Shown piece by piece: positions 6,986-15,555 of a DNA stretch of 38,706 nt. The stretch is from NCBI RefSeq assembly GCF_946480385.1, contig NZ_CAMLJP010000055.1:1-38706 (forward strand). The letters run 5' to 3'. Below the pieces are notes generated by a model. That model did no database searches. It was not told the origin of the DNA and saw only the letters and a list, made by a program, of their open reading frames with translations. Each line of letters begins with the position of its first letter. Position 1 is the stretch's first letter. This DNA comes from an uncultured Azospirillum sp. Lineage in GTDB: Bacteria; Pseudomonadota; Alphaproteobacteria; Azospirillales; Azospirillaceae. Both the position numbers and the translations under genes were made by a program.

Positions 6986-8833
6986 ATGTCCTTCCTCCTC
7001 GTCCAGGCCCTCAGCGGCCTTGCGACCGCGGCGACGCTGTTCCTGGTGTCGTCGGGGCTGACCATCGTGTTCGGCGTGACGCGGATCGTGAATTTCGCGC
7101 ACGGCTCCTTCTACATGGTCGGTGCCTATGTCGGCTGGTCGCTGATCGAGCGGTTCGGCGGCACGCCCGCCGGCTTCTGGGGGTCGGTCGCCGCCGCGGC
7201 GCTGGCGATGGGCGTTCTCGGCGCGGCGATGGAGATCGGGCTGCTGCGCCGGCTCTACCGCTCGCCGGAGCTGTTCCAACTGCTGGGCACCTTCGGCGTC
7301 GTGCTGGTGGTGCAGGACCTGACCGCCTGGGCCTGGGGGCCGGAGGATCTGCTGGGTCGCCGGGCACCGGGGCTGAAGGGCTCCATCGACATCCTCGACC
7401 AGCCCTTCCCGCTCTACGACCTCGTGCTGATCGGGCTCGGGCCGCTGGTGCTCGGGTTGTTGTGGCTGCTGTTCAACCGCACCCGCTGGGGCACGCTGGT
7501 GCGCGCGGCGACGCAGGACCGCGAGATGACCAGCGCGCTGGGTGTCGATCCGGCGCGGCTGTTCACCGGCGTGCTGTTCCTCGGCTGCGCCCTGGCCGGG
7601 CTGGGCGGCGCGCTGCAGGTCCCGCGCGAGGCGGTGACCCTGCAGATGGACATGGCCATCGTGGTGGAGGCCTTCGTCGTCGTCGTGGTCGGCGGCATGG
7701 GCAGCCTGACCGGTGCCTTCCTCGCCTCGCTGCTGATCGGGCAGTTGCAGGCCTTCGGCATCCTGATCTTCCCGCAGATCACGCTGGTGATCGTCTTCCT
7801 GTTCATGGCGGTGGTGCTGGTGCTGCGCCCGCATGGTCTGCTCGGCCGGGCCGACGAGGTGCCGCCGACCGCCCCGGCCACGGTGACCGTGCCGCTGTCG
7901 GCCGGACGCCATGCCGGGGCCTGGGCGCTCGCCCTGCTGGCGGTCATGGCCGCAGCACCGCTGGGCGCCGGCGATTACGCGCTGATCCTGCTGACCGAGG
8001 TCGTCATTCTCGCCCTGTTCGCCGCCAGCCTGCATCTGCTGATCGGGCTGGGCGGGCTGGTGTCCTTCGGCCATGCGGCGTGGTTCGGGCTGGGCGCCTA
8101 CGGCTCGGCCCTGCTGGTCAAGCATCTGGACGCGCCGATGCCGCTGGCACTGGCCGGCGCGCCGGTTCTGGCCGGGCTGGGAGCGCTGGTGGCGGGCTGG
8201 TTCTGCGTCCGGCGGTCGGGGCTGTATTTCGCCATGTTGACGCTGGCCTTCGCGCAGATCGTCTGGTCGATCGCCTTCCAATGGTATGCGGTGACAGGCG
8301 GCGACAACGGCATCCTCGGCGTCTGGCCGTCGGCCTGGGCGACGGGCAAGGCGGCCTATTACTGGCTGACGCTGGCTCTGTGCGGCGGAGCGTTGTGGCT
8401 GCTGCGCCGGGCGGCCTTCGCCCCCTTCGGCTATGCGTTGCGAGCCGGCCGCGACTCGGGTTTGCGCGCCGAGTCGGTGGGCATCGACGTGCGCCGCTTC
8501 CAGTGGATGGCCTTCGTGCTGGCCGGCGCCGCGGCGGGTCTGGCCGGCGGTCTTTACGCCTTCGCCAAGGGCAGCGTCTTCCCGACCCTGCTGGCGGTGC
8601 CGCAGTCGGTCGACGCGCTGGTGATGGTGCTGATGGGCGGCATCCAGACCGTCGCCGGGCCGCTGGCCGGTGCCGCGGCCTTCCACCTGCTCGAATCCGA
8701 GGTGATGAGCATGACCGACTGGTGGCGGCTGGTGCTGGGTCTCATCATCGTCGCGCTGGTGCTGGTCTTTCCCAAGGGCATCGTCGGTTTCCTGTCCGGC
8801 CTGCGTTCGAATTTCGGGCGGAGGCGGGCATGA
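6986..8833 (+). CDS. fused LivH-LivM type ABC permease
   Basis: A 615-residue inner-membrane protein that joins the two permeases of a branched-chain-type importer. Residues 1 to about 285 are LivH-like (GLTIVFGVTRIVNFAHGSFYMVGAY ... VVVVGGMGSLTGAFLASLLIGQ). After a short Pro/Thr linker near PPTAPATVTVP, the rest is LivM-like (GLGGLVSFGHAAWFGLGAYGSAL ... RRFQWMAFVLAGAAAGLAGGLYA). Each half has its own cytoplasmic coupling segment. About 16-18 membrane helices are expected. It starts 27 bp after the binding-protein gene, and its stop overlaps the next start (ATGA), implying coupled translation. One such chain can supply the whole membrane channel. Confidence 0.93.
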   Translation: MSFLLVQALSGLATAATLFLVSSGLTIVFGVTRIVNFAHGSFYMVGAYVGWSLIERFGGTPAGFWGSVAAAALAMGVLGAAMEIGLLRRLYRSPELFQLLGTFGVVLVVQDLTAWAWGPEDLLGRRAPGLKGSIDILDQPFPLYDLVLIGLGPLVLGLLWLLFNRTRWGTLVRAATQDREMTSALGVDPARLFTGVLFLGCALAGLGGALQVPREAVTLQMDMAIVVEAFVVVVVGGMGSLTGAFLASLLIGQLQAFGILIFPQITLVIVFLFMAVVLVLRPHGLLGRADEVPPTAPATVTVPLSAGRHAGAWALALLAVMAAAPLGAGDYALILLTEVVILALFAASLHLLIGLGGLVSFGHAAWFGLGAYGSALLVKHLDAPMPLALAGAPVLAGLGALVAGWFCVRRSGLYFAMLTLAFAQIVWSIAFQWYAVTGGDNGILGVWPSAWATGKAAYYWLTLALCGGALWLLRRAAFAPFGYALRAGRDSGLRAESVGIDVRRFQWMAFVLAGAAAGLAGGLYAFAKGSVFPTLLAVPQSVDALVMVLMGGIQTVAGPLAGAAAFHLLESEVMSMTDWWRLVLGLIIVALVLVFPKGIVGFLSGLRSNFGRRRA

Positions 8834-9573
8834 GCGAGTTGGTGGTGCACGACCTGCAACGCTCCTTCGGTGGAGTGCAGGCGGTGGGCGGCGTGTCCTT
8901 CACCCTGCGCTCCGGCGACCTGCTGGCGCTGATCGGCCCGAACGGGGCGGGCAAGAGCACCTGCTTCAACCTACTGAACGGGCAGCTGCGGCCCGATTCG
9001 GGCTCGGTCAGGCTCGACGGCACCGAACTGGTCGGGCTGCCGCCGCGGCGCATCTGGGCGCTGGGGGTCGGCCGCACCTTCCAGATCACCGCGACCTTCG
9101 CCTCGATGACGGTGGCGGAGAATGTGCAGATGGTGCTGCTGTCGCGTGCCCGCCGGCTGTTCGGGCTATGGCGCCCGGCCGCCGAGCAGTTCCGCGAGCC
9201 GGCGCTGGCCCTGCTGGACCGCGTCGGCATGGCAGGGCAAGCCGACCGCCCCTGCGGCGTGCTGGCCTATGGCGACGTCAAGCGGGTCGAGCTGGCGATG
9301 GCCTTGGCGAGCGAGCCGACCGTCCTGCTGATGGACGAGCCGACCGCCGGCATGGCCCCGGCGGAGCGCCTCGCCCTGATGGCGCTGACGGCGGAGCTGG
9401 TGCGCGAGCGCGGACTCGCCGTGCTGTTCACCGAGCATGACATGGACGCCGTCTTCGGCCACGCCAACCGCGTGCTGGTGCTCGACCGCGGCCGGCTGAT
9501 CGCGGAAGGCTCGCCGGATGCAGTGCGCGCGGATCCGCGCGTGCAGTCCGTCTATCTGGGAGGCGAAGCGTGA
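8830..9573 (+). CDS. LivG-type ABC ATP-binding protein
   Basis: A 247-residue cytoplasmic ATPase that powers the importer together with the LivF-like partner. Visible motifs are Walker A GPNGAGKST, a Q-loop in GRTFQIT, signature LAYGDVKRVELAMAL (LivG proteins normally have a divergent LSYG-type signature), Walker B VLLMDEPTAG and switch His in TEHDMD. ATG 8830 overlaps the permease stop by four bases. The reading frame stays open far upstream inside the permease gene, but that part is out-of-phase permease sequence. The stop overlaps the next start as GTGA. Confidence 0.94.
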   Translation: MSELVVHDLQRSFGGVQAVGGVSFTLRSGDLLALIGPNGAGKSTCFNLLNGQLRPDSGSVRLDGTELVGLPPRRIWALGVGRTFQITATFASMTVAENVQMVLLSRARRLFGLWRPAAEQFREPALALLDRVGMAGQADRPCGVLAYGDVKRVELAMALASEPTVLLMDEPTAGMAPAERLALMALTAELVRERGLAVLFTEHDMDAVFGHANRVLVLDRGRLIAEGSPDAVRADPRVQSVYLGGEA

Positions 9574-10283
9574 GCGAAGCTCTGCTGACGGTGGACGGCC
9601 TCCAGGCTTGGTACGGCCGCGCCCACATCCTCGACGGCGTCGCCCTGACGGTGGGGCGGGGCGAGGTGGTGGCGTTGATGGGCCGCAACGGTGCCGGCAA
9701 GACCACAACGCTGAAGGCAATCATGGGGCTGGTGGACCGCCGCGCCGCGACCCTGCGCTTCGACGGCCACGACCTGTCGGCCCTGCCCGCCCACCGCATC
9801 GCCCGGCTCGGCGTCGGTTATGTGCCGGAGGACCGTCGCATCTTCGCCGACCTGACGGTGGAGGAGAATCTGGAGGTCGGCCGCCAGCCGCCCCGCCCCG
9901 GCGCGCCCGCCTGGACGCCGGAGAAGCTGTTCGCCCTGTTCCCCAACCTCGCGGAGATGCGCAGCCGCCGCGGCACCCGGATGAGCGGCGGCGAACAGCA
10001 GATGCTGACCTTGGCCCGCACGCTGATGGGCAACCCGTCGCTGCTGCTGCTCGACGAACCGTCGGAAGGGCTGGCGCCGCTGATCGTGAAGCAGATGGCG
10101 GACGCGGTGCGGCGACTGAAGGCGGAGGGGCTGTCGGTGCTGCTGTCCGAACAGAGCCTGTCCTTCGCCTCGGCGGTCGCCGACCGCGCCTGCGTCATCG
10201 AAACCGGCCGCCTGCGCTGGACCGGTACGATGGCGGAGCTTATGGCCGATGATGGGGTGAGGGCGGCGTATCTGGCGGTGTGA
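9570..10283 (+). CDS. LivF-type ABC ATP-binding protein
   Basis: A 237-residue ATPase, the usual LivF length. Walker A is GRNGAGKTT, the Q-loop region VPEDRRIFADLTVEENL, the signature MSGGEQQMLTLAR, Walker B LLLLDEPSEG and switch residue in LSEQSL (Gln/Ser in place of His, common in LivF). GTG 9570 overlaps the preceding stop codon, so it is the last gene of the operon. No clear terminator separates it from the convergent gene that ends 22 bp away. Confidence 0.94.
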   Translation: MSEALLTVDGLQAWYGRAHILDGVALTVGRGEVVALMGRNGAGKTTTLKAIMGLVDRRAATLRFDGHDLSALPAHRIARLGVGYVPEDRRIFADLTVEENLEVGRQPPRPGAPAWTPEKLFALFPNLAEMRSRRGTRMSGGEQQMLTLARTLMGNPSLLLLDEPSEGLAPLIVKQMADAVRRLKAEGLSVLLSEQSLSFASAVADRACVIETGRLRWTGTMAELMADDGVRAAYLAV

Positions 10284-10304
10284 CCGCCCCCTCCCCTCTT
10301 AACC

Positions 10305-11330
10305 TCACTCCCCGGCGACGCTGAGATCCATCACCGATTTCGGGTCCAGCGACTTGTCGACCTGGCCTTCCGACTGCCAGAACTTCACCTGATTGACCAC
10401 GTCGTCCACCAACAGGCGGGCCTGCGGGTCGACATAGGGCAGGCCGGCGGCGACGATCTCCGGCTTCTGCTTGGTGGCGTCGGCGATGATGCCCAGCAGT
10501 TCGTCATAGCCGGGGCCCTTCACCATCTTGCCCGAGGCGTCCTTGCCGTTGAAGGCGGCGTGGTATTCGGCCAGCGCGGTCTTGTAGGCGCGCATGAACT
10601 TCTCCACCAGCGGACGGCGGTCCTTCATCGTCTGCGGCGCGGTGAACAGGGCGCCCAGTTGCCAGGGCGTCTCGTCGCCGACCCAGCCCAGGATCTTGCC
10701 GGCGCCGTCGGTCGCCAGCTGCCGCGACACGGTGGACGGCGCGATGATGGCGTCGACCTGCCCGCCCTTGAAGGCGGCGACCATCTTCGGCACGTCCTGC
10801 AGCGGCACCATGGTCACGTCCTTGACCGTGAACCCATGCTTATGCGCCAGCAGCCCGATCATGTAATGGAAGGTCGAGCCGACGGTGGTGATGGCGATGC
10901 GCTTGCCCTTCAGGTCTGCCGGCGTCTTCAGCCCGGCGTCATAGGCGGCGTTGGTCGCCATATAGGCGCTCAAGGGAAAACCCGGCTCGTCGCGGCTCTG
11001 CGCGGCGATGATGGTGACAGCCCCCTTGGAGGCGAGATTGTAGAAGCCGGCGGTCAGGCCGGTGACGCCGAAATCGACGTCGCCCGAGGCCACCGCGACC
11101 GGCACCTGCTGGGCCGAGGTGAACATCTTCACATCGACGTCCAGCCCTTCCTTCTCGAAATAGCCCTTGGCCTTGGCGATGAAGATCGGCCCAGAGGAGG
11201 ACAGCGCCAGCGCGCCGACCGTCGCCTTCTTCAGCGGCTGCGCCAGAGCGGCGGACATCAAGGTGCCGGCGGCGAATGCTGCGCCGGCAGTGGCGATCAC
11301 GGCGCGCCGGGTGAAGCGGGCGAGGGACAT
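10305..11330 (-). CDS. NMT1/SsuA-type ABC substrate-binding protein
   Basis: A 341-residue periplasmic binding protein of the nitrate/sulfonate/taurine/thiamine-precursor class. The signal sequence has a twin-arginine-like FTRRAVIATAG and ends SAALAQ. The mature part starts KKATVGALALSSSGPIFIAKAKGYFEKEGLDVDV, typical of the family, and continues with VASGDVDFGVTG and LKGKRIAITTVGSTFHYMIG. GGGAGGA lies 9 nt before ATG 11330. It is last in the operon ATPase-permease-binding protein. The ligand cannot be told from the sequence. Confidence 0.9.
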   Translation of the reverse strand: MSLARFTRRAVIATAGAAFAAGTLMSAALAQPLKKATVGALALSSSGPIFIAKAKGYFEKEGLDVDVKMFTSAQQVPVAVASGDVDFGVTGLTAGFYNLASKGAVTIIAAQSRDEPGFPLSAYMATNAAYDAGLKTPADLKGKRIAITTVGSTFHYMIGLLAHKHGFTVKDVTMVPLQDVPKMVAAFKGGQVDAIIAPSTVSRQLATDGAGKILGWVGDETPWQLGALFTAPQTMKDRRPLVEKFMRAYKTALAEYHAAFNGKDASGKMVKGPGYDELLGIIADATKQKPEIVAAGLPYVDPQARLLVDDVVNQVKFWQSEGQVDKSLDPKSVMDLSVAGE

Positions 11331-11381
11331 GGACGGAAATCCTCCCGATGGGTGGTTCAGGTTTCTTGTGAAGAGGTTCGG

Positions 11382-12212
11382 TCAGCGCCAGTTCAGCAGG
11401 CGCCGCTCAAGCTGCGACAGAACCGTGCCGATGGCGAGCCCCAGCAGCGACAGCACCAGCACGCCGGCCAGCAGCGTGTCTGTCTGCATCAGGTTGCCGG
11501 CCATCAGCACGAAGGCGCCGATGCCGTATTCCGCCCCAATCATCTCGGCCGCCACCACCAGGATCAGCGCGATCGACGCGGTGATGCGGAAGCCGGCCAG
11601 GATGCCCGGCAGCGCGCCCGGCAACACGATGGAGCGCAGGATCGATCCCCAGGGCAGGCCGAAGCTCTGCGCCATGCGGATCAGGTTGCGCGGCACTTGG
11701 TCGATGGCGCTGTAGGTGGCGATGACGGTGGGAAAGAAGACGCCGAAGCCGATGGTGGCGAATTTCGACGGCTCGCCGATGCCGAACCACAGGATGAACA
11801 GCGGCAGCAGCGCGATCTTCGGGATCGGGAAGAAGGCCGATACCAGCGGCACCCCCACCGCGCGGGCGGTGGAGAAGATGCCCATGGCGAAGCCGACCAG
11901 CATGCCGCCCAGCGTGCCCATCACCCAGCCGACGGCGATGCGCGCCAGCGACGCCTTCAGGTTCAGCCAGAGCGAGCCGTCCGTCACCATGCCGCCCAGC
12001 GCGTGGCCGACGGCGCTCGGCGGCGGCAGGAACAGCGGGCTGGCGAGGCCGAGGCGGCTCGCCCCCTCCCACACCGAAATCAGCACGGCGAAGGCGGCCA
12101 GCGCCGCCCAGGGGTGACGTTTTACGGTAAAACCGCCGCCGCGGAAGCGGACCGGCTGGCCCATGGTGGCGGCGGTGGGAGTGGCGGCAGTCGGGTTCAG
12201 GCTGTCAGGCAC
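11382..12212 (-). CDS. SsuC/TauC-type ABC permease
   Basis: A 276-residue inner-membrane permease with about six helices after a 30-residue cytoplasmic N-terminus. The binding-protein-dependent transport domain is plain: the coupling segment reads RMAQSFGLPWGSILRSIVLPGALPGILAGFRI, followed by ALILVVAAEMIGAEYGIGAFVL. It overlaps the ATPase gene upstream by 8 bases and lies 51 bp before the binding-protein gene, forming a complete importer. Confidence 0.92.
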   Translation of the reverse strand: MPDSLNPTAATPTAATMGQPVRFRGGGFTVKRHPWAALAAFAVLISVWEGASRLGLASPLFLPPPSAVGHALGGMVTDGSLWLNLKASLARIAVGWVMGTLGGMLVGFAMGIFSTARAVGVPLVSAFFPIPKIALLPLFILWFGIGEPSKFATIGFGVFFPTVIATYSAIDQVPRNLIRMAQSFGLPWGSILRSIVLPGALPGILAGFRITASIALILVVAAEMIGAEYGIGAFVLMAGNLMQTDTLLAGVLVLSLLGLAIGTVLSQLERRLLNWR

Positions 12213-12978
12213 GGGCGATCTCCCGGTCGGCCATCTGGGCTTCGGCCTTCATCAGGTGCCACAGCCGGTCGCGCACTTCGGCCAGATGGGCCTGGGCCGA
12301 CGGCTCCTGCCGGCGCTCGCGCGGCTCCTCGATGGTGACCAGTTCGCGGATGCGGCCGGGACGGCGGCTCAGCACGCAGACGCGGTCGGCCAGCCGCAGC
12401 GCCTCGTCCAGATTGTGGGTGACATAGAGCGCGGTGGTCTTCTCCCGCCGCCACAGCTCGAGGAAATCGTCCATCAGCAGTTCGCGCGTCTGGGCGTCGA
12501 GCGCCGACAGCGGCTCGTCCAGCAACAGCATCGCCGGCCGTACCGCCAGCGCGCGGGCGATGCCGACGCGCTGGCGCATGCCGCCGGACAGCTGCTTGGG
12601 CAGGGCGTTGCGGAACTCCGACAGCCCCATGCGGCGCAGGCCGCTGTCGACGCGCTCGCGCCGCTCCGCGGTGGAGAGCGTGTGATGCTCCAGCACCAGG
12701 GCGATGTTGTCCTCCACCGTGCGCCAGGGCAGCAGGGCGAAGTCCTGGAAGATGAAGGTGATCGGGTTCAGACAGCCGTCGGGCACCTCCCCCTCCACCC
12801 GGATGCTGCCGGAGGTCGGGGCGACGATGCCGCCGGCGATCCCGAGCAGCGTCGATTTCCCGCAGCCGCTGGGGCCGATCACGGCCAGGATTTCGCCCTC
12901 CGCCAGCGTCAGGTCGATGCCGTCCAGGACGGTCAGATCGTCATAGCGGTGGGTCAGATCGGATACGAGAAGCCTCAT
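12205..12978 (-). CDS. SsuB/TauB-type ABC ATP-binding protein
   Basis: A 257-residue ATPase. Walker A is GPSGCGKST, the Q-loop FIFQDFALLPWRTV, the signature LSGGMRQRVGIARAL, Walker B MLLLDEPLSALD and switch His in YVTHNLDEA. Length and sequence match the nitrate/sulfonate/taurine importer ATPases. It is first in its operon. A promoter with an overlapping palindrome lies about 110-150 bp upstream. Confidence 0.93.
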   Translation of the reverse strand: MRLLVSDLTHRYDDLTVLDGIDLTLAEGEILAVIGPSGCGKSTLLGIAGGIVAPTSGSIRVEGEVPDGCLNPITFIFQDFALLPWRTVEDNIALVLEHHTLSTAERRERVDSGLRRMGLSEFRNALPKQLSGGMRQRVGIARALAVRPAMLLLDEPLSALDAQTRELLMDDFLELWRREKTTALYVTHNLDEALRLADRVCVLSRRPGRIRELVTIEEPRERRQEPSAQAHLAEVRDRLWHLMKAEAQMADREIARA

Positions 12979-13090
12979 CGCGCCCTTTTAATGCCCGCAG
13001 CCTTGTCGGTGGGGTCCGACTGTTCGTTGGGCCCGCCACTATAGCGCGGCGTTCCTCCACTGGAGAGGGGAAAGGCTTTCCGCATTCCAG

Positions 13091-13126
13091 CCATACGGCA
13101 GTATGGTAGTGGCCGGAAGGCGTCAA
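13091..13126 (-). promoter_or_regulatory. promoter with operator-like palindrome for the ABC operon
   Basis: On the minus strand TTGACG (13121-13126) and TACTGC (13098-13103) are separated by 17 bp. The perfect inverted repeat CCATAC-GGCA-GTATGG (13091-13106) covers the whole -10 box, where a bound repressor would block polymerase. The leader would be about 110 nt. No regulator gene is adjacent, so the binding protein is unknown. Confidence 0.5.
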
Positions 13127-13154
13127 GGCGCTGTCGGCTTCGCGACAGGGTTCG

Positions 13155-13487
13155 TCAGGCGATGCCGCTGACGGGACCGGAGCCGGCCGGCAGCTCCAAC
13201 GTCCGCAAGGCGCTGGCACAACGGCCGACCGCGGCCTCCGCCAGATCATGGCGCTCGCTCAAGCCCGCCTCGTCCAGTTCGTCGGGGGTCATCGCCTGCA
13301 ACAGGACGCGCAGGGTGCGGACATAGGTGCGCAGAAGCGTGGCTTCCTCCGCATGGTTGCCAAGCAATCCCGCCTGACCGGCGGCGTGCAGGGCGGCAAG
13401 CTCGCCGTCCAGCGACGCCGCGGCCATTTCGATGGCCTGGAGCGCCCGCGTCAGGCGGACATGCTTCAGAACGACGACGACGGCCAT
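13155..13487 (-). CDS. small helical protein of unknown function
   Basis: A 110-residue soluble protein, Ala/Leu-rich and predicted all-helical (for example LTRALQAIEMAAASLDGELAAL and EEATLLRTYVRTLRVLLQAM). No domain is recognised. Start ATG 13487 is decided by an ideal AGGAGG 6 nt upstream. The frame continues upstream into the permease gene, but only as out-of-phase sequence. It lies 59 bp after the permease gene at 13547 on the same strand and may share its transcript. A four-helix-bundle or adaptor role is possible but not shown. Confidence 0.7.
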   Translation of the reverse strand: MAVVVVLKHVRLTRALQAIEMAAASLDGELAALHAAGQAGLLGNHAEEATLLRTYVRTLRVLLQAMTPDELDEAGLSERHDLAEAAVGRCASALRTLELPAGSGPVSGIA

Positions 13488-13546
13488 GTCCACCTCCTCT
13501 GCCCGCTGGACCGGCAGGTTGAAAGCAACGGCCGTGCCAGAGTTGC

Positions 13547-14695
13547 TCAGCGCCGTCGCATCGACGGGTGCCACGCCGTCGTCAGCCGCTCCAGCAGCGC
13601 CAGCGCGCCATAGAGGCCGGAGCCGGTCAGTGCCGCCACCGCGATGGTCGCCCACACGATGTCCAGGTTCATCCGCGCTACTTCGGTGGAGATGCGGAAA
13701 CCCATGCCGACCACCGGCGTGCCGAAGAATTCGGCAACGATGGCGCCGATCAGTGCCAGGGTGGAATTGATCTTCAACCCGTTGAACAGGAAGGGTAGCG
13801 CATTGGGCAGCCGCAGCTTCACCAGCGTCCGGCCATAGCCGGCGGCGTAGGACCGCATCAGGTCCAACTGGATGCGCTCCGAATTGCCGAGGCCGGCCAG
13901 CGTGTTGATCAGCATCGGGAAGAAGGTCATGACGACGATGACCGCCGCCTTCGACTGCCAATCGAAGCCGAACCACATCACCATGATCGGCGCGATGCCG
14001 ACGACGGGAATGGCGCTGGCGAGATTGCCGAGCGGCAGCAATCCGCGGGCAAGAAACGGCACCCGGTCGGCAAGGATTGCCACCACGAAGCCGGCACCGC
14101 AGCCCATCACATAGCCGCGCAGGACGGAGGTCAGCACCGTCTGGCGGAAATCATCCCACAGCACCGGCGCGTTGGCCGCCAGCGCCGCGGCGATGCGGCT
14201 GGGCGGCGGCAGCAGGATCGCCGGCACCTGGAAGCCGCGGACCAGCACCTCCCACCCCACCAGCAGCCCCAGGCCGAACAGGCCGGGCACGATGACGGAG
14301 CGGGTCCAGCCTGGCACCCCGGCCAGCACCCCCATCACCCGCCACAGCAGCAGCGTTGCCGCCACCAGGAACAGCCACAGCCCCCAGCCGGCCGACAGGT
14401 CCAGCCCCTCTTTCAGCAAATGAAACGGCAGGAGCCAGGCCAGCGCCACGCCGGCCAGTTCCGCCCAGGCGCCCCAGACCCGCTTCGGCGCGGAGCGGCC
14501 GGCAATCACCGCCAGCACCACGCCGATCAGGAACAGCGGCGCCATGGTTCCGCCAAGCCAACCGACGGGGCTGCCGTTCAGCGACCCCAGCGGCAGGACC
14601 AGCGCCACCAGCGCCGGCAGGACCACGGCGACCAGCCCCCAATCGGCGGCGCTGCGCAGGCTGGTGCGGTAGGGGATCGTCATAGTCTCGCTCAT
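13547..14695 (-). CDS. ABC permease (SsuC/ThiX type) with extra N-terminal membrane region
   Basis: A 382-residue inner-membrane permease. The C-terminal ~240 residues are a normal transport domain, with the coupling segment MRSYAAGYGRTLVKLRLPNALPFLFNGLKI and then ALIGAIVAEFFGTPVVGMGF. The first ~135 residues hold three or four further hydrophobic segments (VVLPALVALVLPLGSL, FLIGVVLAVIAG, LWLFLVAATLLLW) that ordinary members of about 260 residues lack. ATG 14695 overlaps the stop of the preceding permease as ATGA. With that permease it would make a heterodimeric channel. Confidence 0.9.
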   Translation of the reverse strand: MSETMTIPYRTSLRSAADWGLVAVVLPALVALVLPLGSLNGSPVGWLGGTMAPLFLIGVVLAVIAGRSAPKRVWGAWAELAGVALAWLLPFHLLKEGLDLSAGWGLWLFLVAATLLLWRVMGVLAGVPGWTRSVIVPGLFGLGLLVGWEVLVRGFQVPAILLPPPSRIAAALAANAPVLWDDFRQTVLTSVLRGYVMGCGAGFVVAILADRVPFLARGLLPLGNLASAIPVVGIAPIMVMWFGFDWQSKAAVIVVMTFFPMLINTLAGLGNSERIQLDLMRSYAAGYGRTLVKLRLPNALPFLFNGLKINSTLALIGAIVAEFFGTPVVGMGFRISTEVARMNLDIVWATIAVAALTGSGLYGALALLERLTTAWHPSMRRR

Positions 14696-15555
14696 CGCGC
14701 ACCCGCCCGGCCCAGCAGGACCAGTTCCAGCCCGCGCACCACCCCGATCAACGCCACTGACAGCAGCGAGGCCATGATCAGCGCCGCCCAGATCTGCACG
14801 GTCTGGCCATAATAGGACCCGGACAGCAGCCGCGCGCCCAGCCCGGCCTGCCCGCCGGTCGGCAGTTCGCCGACGATGGCGCCGACCACGCTGATAGCGA
14901 CCGACACCTTGAGGCTGGCGAACAGGAAGGGCATGGAGGCCGGAAGTCGCAGCGACCAGAAGGCGCGCATCCCGCTTGCCGAATAGGTTCGCATCAGATC
15001 GAGCCACAGCGGATCGGCGGAGCGCAGCCCCTTCACCATGCCCACCGTGATTGGGAAGAAGCACAGATACATGCAGATCACCGCCTTCGGCAGCAGCCCG
15101 GTCAGGCCGATGTTGCCGAGAATCACGACGATCATCGGCGCGATGGCCAGGATCGGGATGGTCTGCGACGCGATCACCCAGGGCAGCAGGCTGGCTTCCA
15201 GCGTGCGGGTGTAGACGATGCCGGCGGCCAGCAGGATGCCCAGAACCAGCCCCATCGCCAGCCCGGTCAGCGCCGCTTCCGTCGTCACCCAGGTGTGGAA
15301 CAGAAGGTTGCGCGGGCTGGTCGGCGCATAGCCGGTCAGCGAGTTCCAAAGTTCCACGACCACCTGATCGGGGGTGGGCAGGATCGGCCGCTTCATCGCA
15401 TAGGCCTGGGCCAGCACGTCACCGAAGGCCGTGGGCTTGCCGGCGCGGGCCAGCGTCTCCAACGCCTGCGGCCAGTTCAGCCACGCCGCCCCGACATACC
15501 ACGCCGCCAGCAGGAGCAGCGTCATCACCGTCACGGGAAGCGCACGCTTAGTCAT
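14692..15555 (-). CDS. ABC permease (SsuC/ThiX type)
   Basis: A 287-residue permease with about six to seven helices. The N-terminal anchor is VTVMTLLLLAAWYVGAAWL. The transport domain includes the coupling segment MRTYSASGMRAFWSLRLPASMPFLFASLKV and the C-terminal GAIVGELPTGGQAGLGARLLSG. It overlaps the ATPase gene upstream by 8 bases and the second permease by 4, so all three are translationally coupled. Heterodimeric permeases of this class are seen in riboflavin and thiamine-precursor importers, but the substrate here is unknown. Confidence 0.92.
   Translation of the reverse strand: MTKRALPVTVMTLLLLAAWYVGAAWLNWPQALETLARAGKPTAFGDVLAQAYAMKRPILPTPDQVVVELWNSLTGYAPTSPRNLLFHTWVTTEAALTGLAMGLVLGILLAAGIVYTRTLEASLLPWVIASQTIPILAIAPMIVVILGNIGLTGLLPKAVICMYLCFFPITVGMVKGLRSADPLWLDLMRTYSASGMRAFWSLRLPASMPFLFASLKVSVAISVVGAIVGELPTGGQAGLGARLLSGSYYGQTVQIWAALIMASLLSVALIGVVRGLELVLLGRAGAR

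Noticed and set aside
4940..8686. Minus-strand open frame of more than 1200 codons
   Set aside because: It is antisense to the MarR and ABC importer genes and is rich in Arg, Gln, His and Gly with no domain. It results from the strong GC codon bias of the real genes on the plus strand.
7462..8829. N-terminal extension of the LivG frame through the permease gene
   Set aside because: The extension is out-of-phase permease sequence, and the conserved LivG N-terminus begins at ATG 8830 overlapping the permease stop.
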